Position numbers and translations under genes: made by a program
Assembly: GCA_024400565.1 (NCBI GenBank)
Contig: JAKSMQ010000003.1
Span: forward strand, 17,303 to 81,302
DNA length: 64,000 nucleotides
Source of the DNA: Bacteroidales bacterium
GTDB taxonomy: Bacteria; Bacteroidota; Bacteroidia; Bacteroidales; P3
Reading direction: 5' to 3'
Part shown: positions 1 through 8,638 of the stretch, piece after piece
Layout: the number at the start of each line of letters is the position of its first letter
Numbering within the stretch: position 1 is the stretch's first letter
Notes under the pieces: generated by a model
The model's input: the letters and a program-made list of their open reading frames with translations, nothing else
Databases searched by the model: none
What the model was told of the DNA's origin: nothing

Positions 1-517
1 GAGCACCGGCTTTCAGTTCAAACTCTTTCTTCTCACCCTTAGGATAAGGGATGTAGCGGAGGTCTTTTATTTCCTGATCGGTGAACTCATGGCTAAAACC
101 ATCAGCATCGGTATAGTTGAGTTTCTTCTGCTCACGGAGCTGAGCGATGGGATTTACGTAAGCCTGCTGAAGGGTGATGTAGCCTTTTCTGATAGCTTCG
201 CCCTTTTCCATATCGGCGATACTTACGTCGTCAGCTTTAGCTTTCTCGTGGTTTACGATTTCCTGCTTGATAAGAAGGCTGTCTTCGTTGAAAAGACGGT
301 TGATGAGAGTGTCAAAACTGCCAGTATAGCAACCATAGGTAAGTTTGTACTGGTCCTCAAGTGTACGGATAGCTTTAAGCTTGGTAGCGCAGGCATCGCG
401 ACGGGTATTGAACTCGTCATTAAAGCGCATAGGCTTCATAATACTGTCAAATACCAGATAGCCGAGACCGATAATTACGGCTGCCAAAATGATTTGTAAG
501 ATGGTTTTGAGTTTCAT
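1..517 (-). CDS. Membrane-anchored protein of unknown function, partial (C-terminus outside window)
   Basis: A reading frame without stops runs on the minus strand from an ATG at 517 to the window edge, giving 172 residues of an incomplete protein. Residues 5-24 form one hydrophobic helix (ILQIILAAVIIGLGYLVF); the rest is charged and helical, with KLKAIRTLEDQYKLTYG near residue 46. A hydrophobic N-terminal helix followed by an amphipathic helix ending in Tyr and Gly loosely recalls bacterial pseudopilins, but there is no clear prepilin-peptidase site. A TATATTTG promoter box lies 43 nt upstream. I do not recognise the family; an inner-membrane anchored periplasmic protein is an inference. Confidence 0.75.
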   Translation of the reverse strand, partial: MKLKTILQIILAAVIIGLGYLVFDSIMKPMRFNDEFNTRRDACATKLKAIRTLEDQYKLTYGCYTGSFDTLINRLFNEDSLLIKQEIVNHEKAKADDVSIADMEKGEAIRKGYITLQQAYVNPIAQLREQKKLNYTDADGFSHEFTDQEIKDLRYIPYPKGEKKEFELKAGA

Positions 518-559
518 TATTAGTAATTTATTTATTATTATTCAATTGTAATGAGATTG

Positions 560-567
560 CAAATATA
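560..567 (-). promoter_or_regulatory. Bacteroidetes -7 box for the gene at 1-517
   Basis: The minus strand reads TATATTTG, matching TAnnTTTG, 43 nt upstream of the ATG at 517. No clear -33 element was found. Confidence 0.55.
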
Positions 568-655
568 CATATTTTTTTTGTAATAACAGAAAGTTTTTTG
601 TTTTTTCTTTCAGTTAAATTCAATCTCAACTTGTGTTCAGGCCGAAATAATGCGA

Positions 656-2053
656 TTATTTGTCCTGTTCTATGTGTCGCAGAACCACCCTGCAGTCGTA
701 GTTCTGGCGTATGTAGGCGGCCATTCTTTCAGCGCAGTAAACCGACCTGTGCTGACCTCCGGTGCAGCCGAAGTTTACCATCAGATGATTGAATCCGCGT
801 TCAATATAGTTCTCTACAGCAGGACAGACCAACGCTTTTACATGGTCAATATAACGCTCCACCTCAGGCTTCTCCTCCAGATAGTCAATAACAGGCTTGT
901 CCTTTCCGTTCAGCATCTTATATTGCTCATAGCGTCCGGGATTGGGTAAAGCACGGCAGTCGAATACAAAGCCGCCGCCATTACCGCTCTTGTCTGGTGG
1001 AATGCCTTTCTTGTAGGAGAAACTGAACACTCTGACCGTCAGCTTGTCCTCGCGGGGCATAAAGTCTTCATGCTGGGCAATGGCGTTCCACACCTTGTTG
1101 AGCTCTGGAATATCGATGGGGAACTGATGCTTCTTGAGTACATTCCTCAGGTTGGCTACAGCCAAGGGAATACTGCGTACAAAGTAGTCTTTCTTCTCGA
1201 AATATCCTCTGTATCCGTATGCACCCATGGCCTGCATCATACGAACCAGCACATATCCGTAGAACTTGCTTCTGAAAGCATCCTTATCAATGTGTACAAC
1301 CTCAGACAGTCGGTCTATGTAATAGTCAAGCAGCAGCCCTCTTATCTCGTCGGGAATCTCGCTCTTGGCGCTATACAGCAGCGCTGCTACATCGTATTGG
1401 GCAGCACCTCTTCTTCCGCCTTGGAAATCTATATAGTAAAGTTCTCTGTCAGGTGCAATCATGATGTTACGTGCCTGGAAATCCCGGTAGAGGAAATAGG
1501 AGCAATCCTCTTCGAGCAGATAGTTGATGAATCTGCTAAAGTCGTTTTCAAGTAATTGTTCGTCAAAGGGGATGTAAGCCAGCTTTAGAAAATAATATTT
1601 GAAGTAGTTCAGATCCCATTGTATACTCTGACGGTCAAAATCCGAACGGGGATAAGCATAGGCGAAGTCCAGGTCTCGGCATCTGGTCTGCATGAGGACC
1701 AGGTCGTTGAGTACCCGTTTGTACAACGCTATCAGTTCGTCGTTAATGTCTTCTCCCGATTTCTTCTTCTGGGTCAGGAATGAGTATAGTGTAGTGTCGC
1801 CCAAGTCTTCTTGCAGATAAATCGTACGATCTGCATTGACAGCATATATTTCGGGCACACGGATGCCGCGTTCTTTCATCTCTTTGGCATAGTAAAGAAA
1901 GGCTTCATTCTCTCTTACGTCACCATTGACAGCAGCTATGCAGCGGTGTGTCTCCCCCTCCAGACGATAATATTGACGGTTAGAACCATTGGCTGAGATG
2001 GACGAAACCTTTATGCAGGATTCTCCCGACCATTGTTCAAAAAGTGTCTCCAT
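656..2053 (-). CDS. Fusion of APH-type sugar kinase and RapZ C-terminal domain
   Basis: The 465-residue protein has two domains. Residues about 10-330 are an aminoglycoside phosphotransferase/AmgK-like kinase: YRDFQARN at 189-196 carries the catalytic Asp191 and Asn196 (Tyr replaces the usual His of the HxDxxxxN loop), and IDFQG at 208-212 supplies the metal-binding Asp209. Residues about 338-463 match the RapZ C-terminal domain, with the signature GCTGGQHRSV at 429-438; the N-terminal Walker P-loop domain of true RapZ is absent. In E. coli the RapZ C-domain senses glucosamine-6-phosphate, and AmgK kinases phosphorylate amino sugars of recycled peptidoglycan. The fusion suggests an amino-sugar kinase with a built-in sensor, but the substrate is inferred. 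Confidence 0.85.
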   Translation of the reverse strand: METLFEQWSGESCIKVSSISANGSNRQYYRLEGETHRCIAAVNGDVRENEAFLYYAKEMKERGIRVPEIYAVNADRTIYLQEDLGDTTLYSFLTQKKKSGEDINDELIALYKRVLNDLVLMQTRCRDLDFAYAYPRSDFDRQSIQWDLNYFKYYFLKLAYIPFDEQLLENDFSRFINYLLEEDCSYFLYRDFQARNIMIAPDRELYYIDFQGGRRGAAQYDVAALLYSAKSEIPDEIRGLLLDYYIDRLSEVVHIDKDAFRSKFYGYVLVRMMQAMGAYGYRGYFEKKDYFVRSIPLAVANLRNVLKKHQFPIDIPELNKVWNAIAQHEDFMPREDKLTVRVFSFSYKKGIPPDKSGNGGGFVFDCRALPNPGRYEQYKMLNGKDKPVIDYLEEKPEVERYIDHVKALVCPAVENYIERGFNHLMVNFGCTGGQHRSVYCAERMAAYIRQNYDCRVVLRHIEQDK

Positions 2054-2080
2054 ATTACGATTGCTATTAGATAATTTGTT

Positions 2081-2896
2081 TTAGTTCCAGCGGTTGAAAC
2101 TCTTCTTCCTCCAGTATAGAATCAAGACGATACCGAATAACATACCTCCCAGATGTGCAAAATGGGCTATACCATCGCTGGTGCCGGCTATACCGTTGTA
2201 GAGTTCAATAAGACCATAACCTATTACAAACCATTTGGCTTTGATGGGAACAAGGAAGTAGAGGTATATTTTATTGTTGGGAAACATCATGCCGAATGCC
2301 AGCAGCAGCGCATATACAGCTCCCGAAGCGCCTACGGTAGGAACGGCGGCTTTGGCATCGACCAGGCTTTGTACCATAGCGATACTTCTTTGCGAGTAGT
2401 CTATACCACCTTTCCATTGACTAACCACCTCCGAAAGAACCTGAGGGTTGTATAACCCACGAAATGAATGCTGGCAGAGCTGAATGAAATTGTCGGGGTT
2501 GGGGTCTTGTGCATAGAGGTTGACAGCATTCTGTGCAATTTGGATACCGATTCCGTTGACCAGGGTATGTGTCAGACCTGCACCCGCGCCGCATATCAGA
2601 TAATAGAGCAAAAATCTCTTAGTGCCCCAGTAGTTCTCCAAAACGGTTCCAAACATCCAAAGCGAGAACATATTAAGGAAAATATGGGCGAAACTGCCAT
2701 GCATAAACTGATAGGTGAGGTATTGCCAGACTCCGAAATGACTGCTTTGGACGGAATAAAGAGCCAGATATTCATCGAGATCATAGCCTAACGAATTGTG
2801 AACTACAACCGTTGCCAGATAAAAGAGCACGTTGATGATGAGCAGGTTCTTTACGCCTGAGGGTAATTGGCTGTATCCTTGGGGAGAGTATTGCAT
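2081..2896 (-). CDS. Rhomboid family intramembrane serine protease
   Basis: The 271-residue membrane protein has about six transmembrane helices. The rhomboid dyad is visible: Ser191 in GASG (189-192) and His248 in HFAHLGG. The first-loop/TM2 motif HGSFAHIFLNMFSLW (66-80) carries the conserved His and Asn of the oxyanion region. Between TM3 and the GxSG helix there is a hydrophilic insertion (about 120-180). It cleaves transmembrane substrates in the inner membrane; the substrate is unknown. It begins 15 nt after the mutL stop and is probably cotranscribed with mutL. Confidence 0.9.
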   Translation of the reverse strand: MQYSPQGYSQLPSGVKNLLIINVLFYLATVVVHNSLGYDLDEYLALYSVQSSHFGVWQYLTYQFMHGSFAHIFLNMFSLWMFGTVLENYWGTKRFLLYYLICGAGAGLTHTLVNGIGIQIAQNAVNLYAQDPNPDNFIQLCQHSFRGLYNPQVLSEVVSQWKGGIDYSQRSIAMVQSLVDAKAAVPTVGASGAVYALLLAFGMMFPNNKIYLYFLVPIKAKWFVIGYGLIELYNGIAGTSDGIAHFAHLGGMLFGIVLILYWRKKSFNRWN

Positions 2897-2911
2897 AATG
2901 GTTATTGTTGG

Positions 2912-4762
2912 TTATTTGAGTTTTTCTTCAAGTTCAGTTTCGTTCAGTATGTACATGATCTTTTTGCCGCTGGGCGAGATATTGGGACATTGGCACGAGA
3001 AGAGGTCGGCCAGAAGATGCTGTATTTCTACCGTCTTGAGTGCCGTGCCGCATTTTACTGCCAGCTGTCGTGCTAGCGACAGGCAGAGAATCCTGTCTCT
3101 GTCGGCAAACTTCTGCATCACACCGCCCTTGTAGTCTGCCAGCATCTGGTCAAAGATTGATTGGAGTTGGGAGTCCGCAACATCAGGCGGGGTGGCCGAA
3201 ACCACAAATGTGCCCCTGCTCGAGGCCAGCGGTTCGATGGCAAAACCTAATCGTCTCAGGTCTTCGACCATCTCATTCATCAGTTCTCTGTCAGAGGGAG
3301 AGAAAGTGCAGTTGACAGGGAAAAGAAGCTGTTGTGCACCCGCGGGTGTCGTCATCTCTTTCCGATTCATGAACTGCTCGAAGAGTATGCGCTCGTGAGC
3401 ACGTTGCTGATCAATAAAGACTACTCCCGATCGTAGTGTAGTGACGATATATTTGCTTGCGAAACAGAAGGGAGACGACTCTTCCGTCGTGCTGATGGAG
3501 GGCGTCTTTGCCTCTATGGGCATAGGTTCGGAAAAGTCGAGTTGAGATTCGGTCTCAGGCGTGGTGTCAAAGAAATGTTCCTTAGCCTCTATTGTACGGG
3601 GTGAACTGCCTGAGTCGGAGCGGAAGCTCGATCCGGAGTGGAAACTCGATCCCGTGTTGAATGGGTTGTAGTTGGGGTTAAATGATACCTTAGGTTGGTC
3701 AGGAATATATCCTGTAGGGGCAGGGGAGAGGTCAAGGCTCTCGGGCTGGTCGAAGGTGAGTTCGGTGGCTAGGTCAAACTGCCCAATAGCCTTCTTTGTA
3801 GCCGAGCGGATGATGGCAAAGAGTGCATGCTCATCCACAAAGCGAACCTCGGTCTTGGTGGGATGTATGTTGACGTCAATCCTCGAAGGGTCTACCTTGA
3901 TGAAGAGGAAATAGCTCGGATAGGTGCGCTCGGGTATCAGGTCGGTATAAGCCTTCTCAACGGCTGCTCCCAGCGCCAGATGTTTGATGTAGCGTCCGTT
4001 CACAAACAGATACTGTTCTCCGCGGGTCTTTCTCACATGTTCGGGCTTCCCTACAAAACCTTCTACGCTGACGATATCGGTACTCTCCTCAACGGGGAAC
4101 AGTCTTTCGCTGGCCCCCATTCCGAATATGGAGGCAATTCGCTGTGCTTTGTTTCCGGCCTTGAGGTCGTAGAGTAACTTCCCGTTATGGTGAACGCTGA
4201 ATGCTACATTATAGTTGACAATGGCTATTCGGCGGAATATCTCGTCGATATGAGAAAATTCAATGGTATCTTTCTTGAGGAAGTTTCGTCGGGCAGGGAT
4301 GTTGTAAAATAGATTGCGTACGGCGATGGAGGTGCCTGCAGCACAGGTGCAGGGCTCCTGTTTCTTGACGTCGCAACCTTCTATTACCACACAGGTCCCC
4401 AGGTCGTTCTCGTGTTGTCGTGTGCGTAACTCTACCTGGGCTACGGCTGCTATCGAGGCCAGCGCTTCCCCTCGGAATCCCATAGTGCGGATAGCAAACA
4501 GGTCGTCGGCTTTGTGAATCTTGCTGGTAGCATGGCGCTCAAAACAGAGTCGGGCATCGCTGTCGCTCATGCCACATCCGTTGTCAATTACCTGAATCAG
4601 CGTACGTCCAGCGTCTTTCACTATCAGCTGTATCGAGGTCGCACCGGCATCGATGGCATTTTCCACCAGCTCTTTAACGGCAGATGCTGGGCGGTCGACA
4701 ACCTCTCCGGCTGCAATCTGATTGGCTACACTATCAGGAAGTAGATTGATGATATCGGACAC
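2912..4762 (-). CDS. mutL: DNA mismatch repair protein MutL
   Basis: The 616-residue protein couples mismatch recognition by MutS to strand removal. The N-terminal GHKL ATPase is complete: ELVENAIDAGA (31-41), DNGCGM (60-65) and GFRGEAL (95-101). A proline/serine-rich linker occupies about 340-430, followed by the dimerisation domain. The endonuclease-type motif is altered: DQQRAHERILFE replaces DQHAAHExxxxE, so intrinsic nicking activity is uncertain. Translation starts at GTG (4762), chosen because MSDIINLLPDSVANQIAAGE is the family N-terminus. It lies 33 nt after the symporter gene. Confidence 0.95.
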   Translation of the reverse strand: MSDIINLLPDSVANQIAAGEVVDRPASAVKELVENAIDAGATSIQLIVKDAGRTLIQVIDNGCGMSDSDARLCFERHATSKIHKADDLFAIRTMGFRGEALASIAAVAQVELRTRQHENDLGTCVVIEGCDVKKQEPCTCAAGTSIAVRNLFYNIPARRNFLKKDTIEFSHIDEIFRRIAIVNYNVAFSVHHNGKLLYDLKAGNKAQRIASIFGMGASERLFPVEESTDIVSVEGFVGKPEHVRKTRGEQYLFVNGRYIKHLALGAAVEKAYTDLIPERTYPSYFLFIKVDPSRIDVNIHPTKTEVRFVDEHALFAIIRSATKKAIGQFDLATELTFDQPESLDLSPAPTGYIPDQPKVSFNPNYNPFNTGSSFHSGSSFRSDSGSSPRTIEAKEHFFDTTPETESQLDFSEPMPIEAKTPSISTTEESSPFCFASKYIVTTLRSGVVFIDQQRAHERILFEQFMNRKEMTTPAGAQQLLFPVNCTFSPSDRELMNEMVEDLRRLGFAIEPLASSRGTFVVSATPPDVADSQLQSIFDQMLADYKGGVMQKFADRDRILCLSLARQLAVKCGTALKTVEIQHLLADLFSCQCPNISPSGKKIMYILNETELEEKLK

Positions 4763-4795
4763 TTTTCTTTCTTACTTTATATAAATTATCTATTA

Positions 4796-6283
4796 TTAAC
4801 GTACCTTTTGCTCCTTTATTGCTTCAGGAACTAAAGTTTTTCTTTTCCACCCCATCAGACAGACTGCCAATCCGGTTCCGAATCCCCAATAGAAGGAGTC
4901 TGCAGGCAGATTCAGCATCTGTGCTGCGAGCAGCGCAGCGGTACCCGAAATCATGGATGCCAGAGCAAACCGGCGGCTTATCCGTTGGGGGAAGAACAAA
5001 GCGCATGTCAAAGGTATCAGTACGGCTGTAGCTCTCAGTCCCAGAGAAAGAAATCCCAGGTCGTTGATAAAGGATTTTGCAACCAGCAGCGATATGGCCA
5101 CGGCAATCAGCAGTAGTACGACGATGATGACCCGCAGCTGGCGCAGACTCTGACTCTTCTTCTTTCGGAGTGGAGCCAGAATGTCTCTGTTGATGATGGT
5201 GGCACAGCCCAAAGCAAGTCCGCTGCCGCCTCCCACAATGGTTACAAACAGCGTCCCTAGGACCACTCCGCCAAAGAAGGGTGGCAGGTGGTGGGTAATG
5301 AAAAGCGGAAAGGCCTGTACCGACGATTGCATCACGCCCATCCCTTCAGGCAGGATTCCCCCAATCTGTTCCAGCTCTGCAGCCGTAATGTAGTGAGCTC
5401 TCATATACATGCCTACTAAGGTGCATGCCGCTCCGATGGGAGGAATGAGACAGGCGCAGAGAATACCGCCTCTGCGCGAGGCACCAAGCGACCTCCCCGC
5501 CCAGATGCCCTGAGCATAGGTCTGAGTGGCCAGAACTCCGAGTGCCAGCGACAGGCAGCCTCCCATGTCTTTGAGTGGTCCGCGGGCAAAGAGATTGGCA
5601 TACCGGCTGCTGATTACCTCTTCGGGTGCGGTTCCCTCCTGGAGGGGAATGTTGGCAAATAGTGTCTCTATCGAATGGAGCAGACCACTCAGACCGTCGC
5701 TATGTCTCCATACGAATACTCCGGCCACGATGCTGGAGATGTAGAGCAGGGCCATCTTCACGATACCGCCGAGTCCGGCCCCCCACAGACCTCCGAATAC
5801 GACATAAATCATCATGAGTGCAACGGCAGCAAGGGCTGCCCACAGATACCTGATGGGCAACAGCGTGGTGAGGAGGGCCGATGAGGCGATTATCTGGGCC
5901 ACGATGCTGATGAAGATTCCTATCAGGCAGAGTGTCGACCCCACCACCTCGGCTTTGTGACCGTATTCTCTGGCAACTATTTCCAGAAGGGTGCTGCATC
6001 CTGTGTCTCTCAGCGGTTTGGCATACATCACAGCCAGCATCAGGCATCCTATTGCTGCTCCTATGGTAAACCACCAGGCGGAGATGCCGAAACTGAAAGC
6101 CAGCTGTGCTGTCCCCACCGTACTCTGTCCGCTGACAATAGTGCCCATAATGGCTCCACATACAACCCATCCGCTTGCACGTCCGCCTCCTGTAGTAAAA
6201 CTCTCGGCGTCCTTGGCCTTTCGTCCCGATAGGATTCCTATGCCGATAATGAGTGCTATGGTAAGTATCAAGCCTAAGATCAT
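4796..6283 (-). CDS. Sodium:solute symporter family transporter
   Basis: The 495-residue hydrophobic protein has about 13 transmembrane segments. The N-terminus is of the SSF type: an initial helix, a short loop (GRKAKDAESFTTGGG), then the conserved region GTIVSGQSTVGTAQLAFSFG (about 47-66) in the Na+/substrate site. SSF proteins import sugars, amino acids, pantothenate or organic anions with Na+. The substrate cannot be told from sequence. A strong terminator separates it from the OmpA-like gene upstream, so it should have its own promoter. It is followed closely by mutL on the same strand. Confidence 0.85.
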   Translation of the reverse strand: MILGLILTIALIIGIGILSGRKAKDAESFTTGGGRASGWVVCGAIMGTIVSGQSTVGTAQLAFSFGISAWWFTIGAAIGCLMLAVMYAKPLRDTGCSTLLEIVAREYGHKAEVVGSTLCLIGIFISIVAQIIASSALLTTLLPIRYLWAALAAVALMMIYVVFGGLWGAGLGGIVKMALLYISSIVAGVFVWRHSDGLSGLLHSIETLFANIPLQEGTAPEEVISSRYANLFARGPLKDMGGCLSLALGVLATQTYAQGIWAGRSLGASRRGGILCACLIPPIGAACTLVGMYMRAHYITAAELEQIGGILPEGMGVMQSSVQAFPLFITHHLPPFFGGVVLGTLFVTIVGGGSGLALGCATIINRDILAPLRKKKSQSLRQLRVIIVVLLLIAVAISLLVAKSFINDLGFLSLGLRATAVLIPLTCALFFPQRISRRFALASMISGTAALLAAQMLNLPADSFYWGFGTGLAVCLMGWKRKTLVPEAIKEQKVR

Positions 6284-6338
6284 GGTGGTAGTGCGATAGT
6301 TTGTGGAAGTATGGCTGGTAGTATTTGTGGCAAAGCAA

Positions 6339-6360
6339 AGACGGGGTCTTTGCCCCGTCT
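6339..6360 (-). terminator. Rho-independent terminator of the OmpA-like gene
   Basis: AGACGGGG (6339-6346) pairs perfectly with CCCCGTCT (6353-6360) around a 6-nt loop. On the minus strand it is followed by a T-rich tract (TTTGCTTTG). It lies 34 nt beyond the stop at 6394. Confidence 0.8.
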
Positions 6361-6393
6361 CGTTGTTGTTCTTTATTGATTGCTGCCGAGCCC

Positions 6394-7704
6394 TTATTCA
6401 GGGTTGATGGCTGTAATTATCAGTTCTGCCTTGATGTCGCGGAAGGCCTGTCCTTTGTTGAGGGCAGCAGCGGCGGCACGCTTGATTTCGTTCTGGGTCA
6501 TACCGGCAATGGCGATACGGTCTGAACTGATACCGTTTCTTACAAAGAAATCCTTCACGGCCTGGGCTCTGGCTATAGACTGCTGGATGTCGCGCTCAAT
6601 GTCGATTCCGTAGCTCTGAACGTAGGCTTTTACGGTAAAACTGATACTGGGGTGAGTGCGGAACATGCTGACATAGCCGGAGAGAACGGTGTCGCTTTCG
6701 GGCAGCAACTGGGCGTTGTCGTCAAAATAGATGTCATTGATGGCAAATTTGGTACCCTTGGTAGCCTTGTTGAGATGGAAACGCATCAGGGTGTCCTCTT
6801 TGAAGATGTTGGAGTTGAACTCTTTGTGAACAGAGAAATATCCGTCTTTCTTGGCATAGAGGCTGTAGGTGAATCCGGGAACGAATTTGATATGACCGCC
6901 ACGGAATTTGGGGTTCTTCACGATGGGGCGGTTGTCGGTGTTCTTTTCAAGGATAAGCAGGTCGACTTCGACGTTTTTCTTGATGGTAGGGTCGTAGAAG
7001 AGAACCATAGGGTCAAAACTCTCGACGGTAATACCCACCTTGATGGTGTGGCCGGCAGCACCAGTCTTGTTGTCAAGGGCGATATAGTAGACCTCGCCTT
7101 TTTTTACGGGGATTGATTTCAGGAAATTGCCCGATCCGTTAGCGCCGATAAAAGTCTTTGTGCCCTCGGTCGACATACCGATAACGGGAGATTTGACAGC
7201 GGTGTCGATAGCGGCGAGATTAGAAGCGATGGGCTTTACGCGACCCTCGATGATGCGGTTAGAGAAATATTCATCCGTGTAGCGGAACAGGAGAAAATCG
7301 TAGTCATCCTGGGGGTTGGTGGGGGTGATACGGATATCAAGCATACCGTTGTAGGGTACCTTGAATTTGTACCATACCGAATTGTGCTCGTACTGGAATA
7401 CGTTGGGGTTATTCTTGTCGGCCATTACATCCTGGATGCGTCCGCCTCCTTTGGGAGCGGTGGTAGGACCGAAGGCAACGTCGGGCTCCAGCTGGATAGC
7501 AAATATGCAGTCGTTGCTGTTTGCGGGGAGTTCGACCTCTACAGGCTTGGGCTTTCCGCCAGCGGGATTCTTCTTCTTGTCGTTCTTGCCCGATTTTGTA
7601 GTTTTAGTGGTTTTCTTTCCCGAAGAGGACTTCGATTGAGCCTGAACATCGTAGGCACACATCAATAATGCGCCGACCAGTAATAAGGTGAACAAGCGTT
7701 TCAT
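6394..7704 (-). CDS. OmpA-family outer-membrane/periplasmic protein
   Basis: The 436-residue protein starts with a signal peptide (about 1-22, ending VQAQ). A Lys/Ser/Thr-rich linker (about 23-55) follows. The middle part (about 60-230) is a beta-rich domain with VWYKFKVPYNGMLDIRI, resembling bacterial pre-peptidase C-terminal-like sandwiches. The last 115 residues are an OmpA/MotB-type peptidoglycan-binding domain, from FAINDIYFDDNAQLLPES through the region SIARAQAVKDFFVRNGIS and RIAIAGM. Such proteins tether the outer membrane to the cell wall. The gene is monocistronic, with its own promoter and terminator. Confidence 0.85.
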   Translation of the reverse strand: MKRLFTLLLVGALLMCAYDVQAQSKSSSGKKTTKTTKSGKNDKKKNPAGGKPKPVEVELPANSNDCIFAIQLEPDVAFGPTTAPKGGGRIQDVMADKNNPNVFQYEHNSVWYKFKVPYNGMLDIRITPTNPQDDYDFLLFRYTDEYFSNRIIEGRVKPIASNLAAIDTAVKSPVIGMSTEGTKTFIGANGSGNFLKSIPVKKGEVYYIALDNKTGAAGHTIKVGITVESFDPMVLFYDPTIKKNVEVDLLILEKNTDNRPIVKNPKFRGGHIKFVPGFTYSLYAKKDGYFSVHKEFNSNIFKEDTLMRFHLNKATKGTKFAINDIYFDDNAQLLPESDTVLSGYVSMFRTHPSISFTVKAYVQSYGIDIERDIQQSIARAQAVKDFFVRNGISSDRIAIAGMTQNEIKRAAAAALNKGQAFRDIKAELIITAINPE

Positions 7705-7778
7705 AGCGTTGTGTTTTAGTTATTTATGCTATACTTATTTCAATACACGATGGCTTGTTGGGCCATAGTTTTACTTTG

Positions 7779-7808
7779 CAAATATACACAATTATTTTAA
7801 CCTACAAA
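7779..7808 (-). promoter_or_regulatory. Promoter of the OmpA-like gene
   Basis: On the minus strand TATATTTG (7786-7779) is the -7 box and TTTG (7808-7805) lies 18 nt upstream as the -33 box. The distance to the ATG at 7704 leaves a leader of about 70 nt. Confidence 0.7.
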
Positions 7809-7945
7809 TAAAAAAGGCCGAAATATTTCCCCGTTTTGGCAATCTCGCGCATCAAAAATCGGATTAGTGGTGCCTCCTTGCCACCATATATTTCCCCATA
7901 CATAAGAATGGCTTTGTAGACAAAAACATAGATAAACCTCCTTTA

Positions 7946-8051
7946 ATGGGGCTCTCTCTGAAGCTGTTTCGCATCTTTAGCATCTGTGTGATAAAGGTTT
8001 TCCTTGTGAGCAAGCTCTCGGAAAACTTGATCCCACATCTGCGAGCCCCAT
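7946..8051. other. Long imperfect hairpin, possible structured RNA
   Basis: ATGGGGCTC (7946-7954) is complementary to GAGCCCCAT (8043-8051). Further in, GTTTTCC (7997-8003) pairs with GGAAAAC (8020-8026), and the stretch 7980-7996 is largely complementary to 8027-8042. The whole could fold as one arm of about 106 nt with an internal bulge on the 5' side. No promoter or homology was recognised. Confidence 0.4.
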
Positions 8052-8126
8052 CAAAGGCGATAAACCAAGATAAACCCTGGTCTCAATTCCAGATGCTGAT
8101 ATGAATGATATTATACACAAGAATAA

Positions 8127-8310
8127 TTTATGAATTAATTTATGGATAATTTATGGACATTCGTGTTGCGCCGCAGGCTTTATTTTTTACATGAATTGCC
8201 ATGAATTAACCATGAATTTTTCAAAAATAATTTATTGGCTTAAGAAGAATACTTTATGAATTAATTTATGGATAATTCACGGGCATTTATGTTGCGCCGC
8301 AGGCTTTATT
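8127..8310. repeat. 58-bp segment in two direct copies
   Basis: Positions 8127-8184 and 8253-8310 are nearly identical, 126 bp apart. Both run from TTTATGAATTAATTTATGG to GTTGCGCCGCAGGCTTTATT. The interval contains three further ATGAATT words. The second copy abuts the 11-bp array directly. Confidence 0.8.
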
Positions 8311-8312
8311 CT

Positions 8313-8467
8313 TTGCGTCCACCTAGCGTCCACATAACGTCCACATAACGTCCACATAACGTCCATATAGCTTCCACCTAGCGTCCACTTAGCGTCCCCC
8401 TAGCATCGGAGTAGCGTCCCGAAACGAGCCCGAAAGTGGACGCTAAGTGGACGCAACAGGGACGCTA
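8313..8467. repeat. 11-bp tandem array (TAGCGTCCACA) with inverted units
   Basis: Ten consecutive 11-bp units fill 8313-8422, with consensus TAGCGTCCACA and variants TAACGTCCACA, TAGCTTCCACC and TAGCGTCCCCC. After a 12-bp spacer, three units in inverted orientation (AGTGGACGCTA type) fill 8435-8467. The repeat length is not a multiple of three, so this is not a protein repeat. The same family recurs at 36987-37086. Confidence 0.9.
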
Positions 8468-8638
8468 CCCTGTGGCAACAGGCTGCCGGCCTATACAGAA
8501 CCCTGCAGCAACGGAACACCAAATCCTTCTCCCCGTCTGGCTCCAAACCACCTCGAAGGACATCGGAGAGAAGGTCAGCTCTAAGGTAACAGCAGTCTGT
8601 TCCCAGTCCCTATCCGGTTCCCTAAACAGATACTATCC

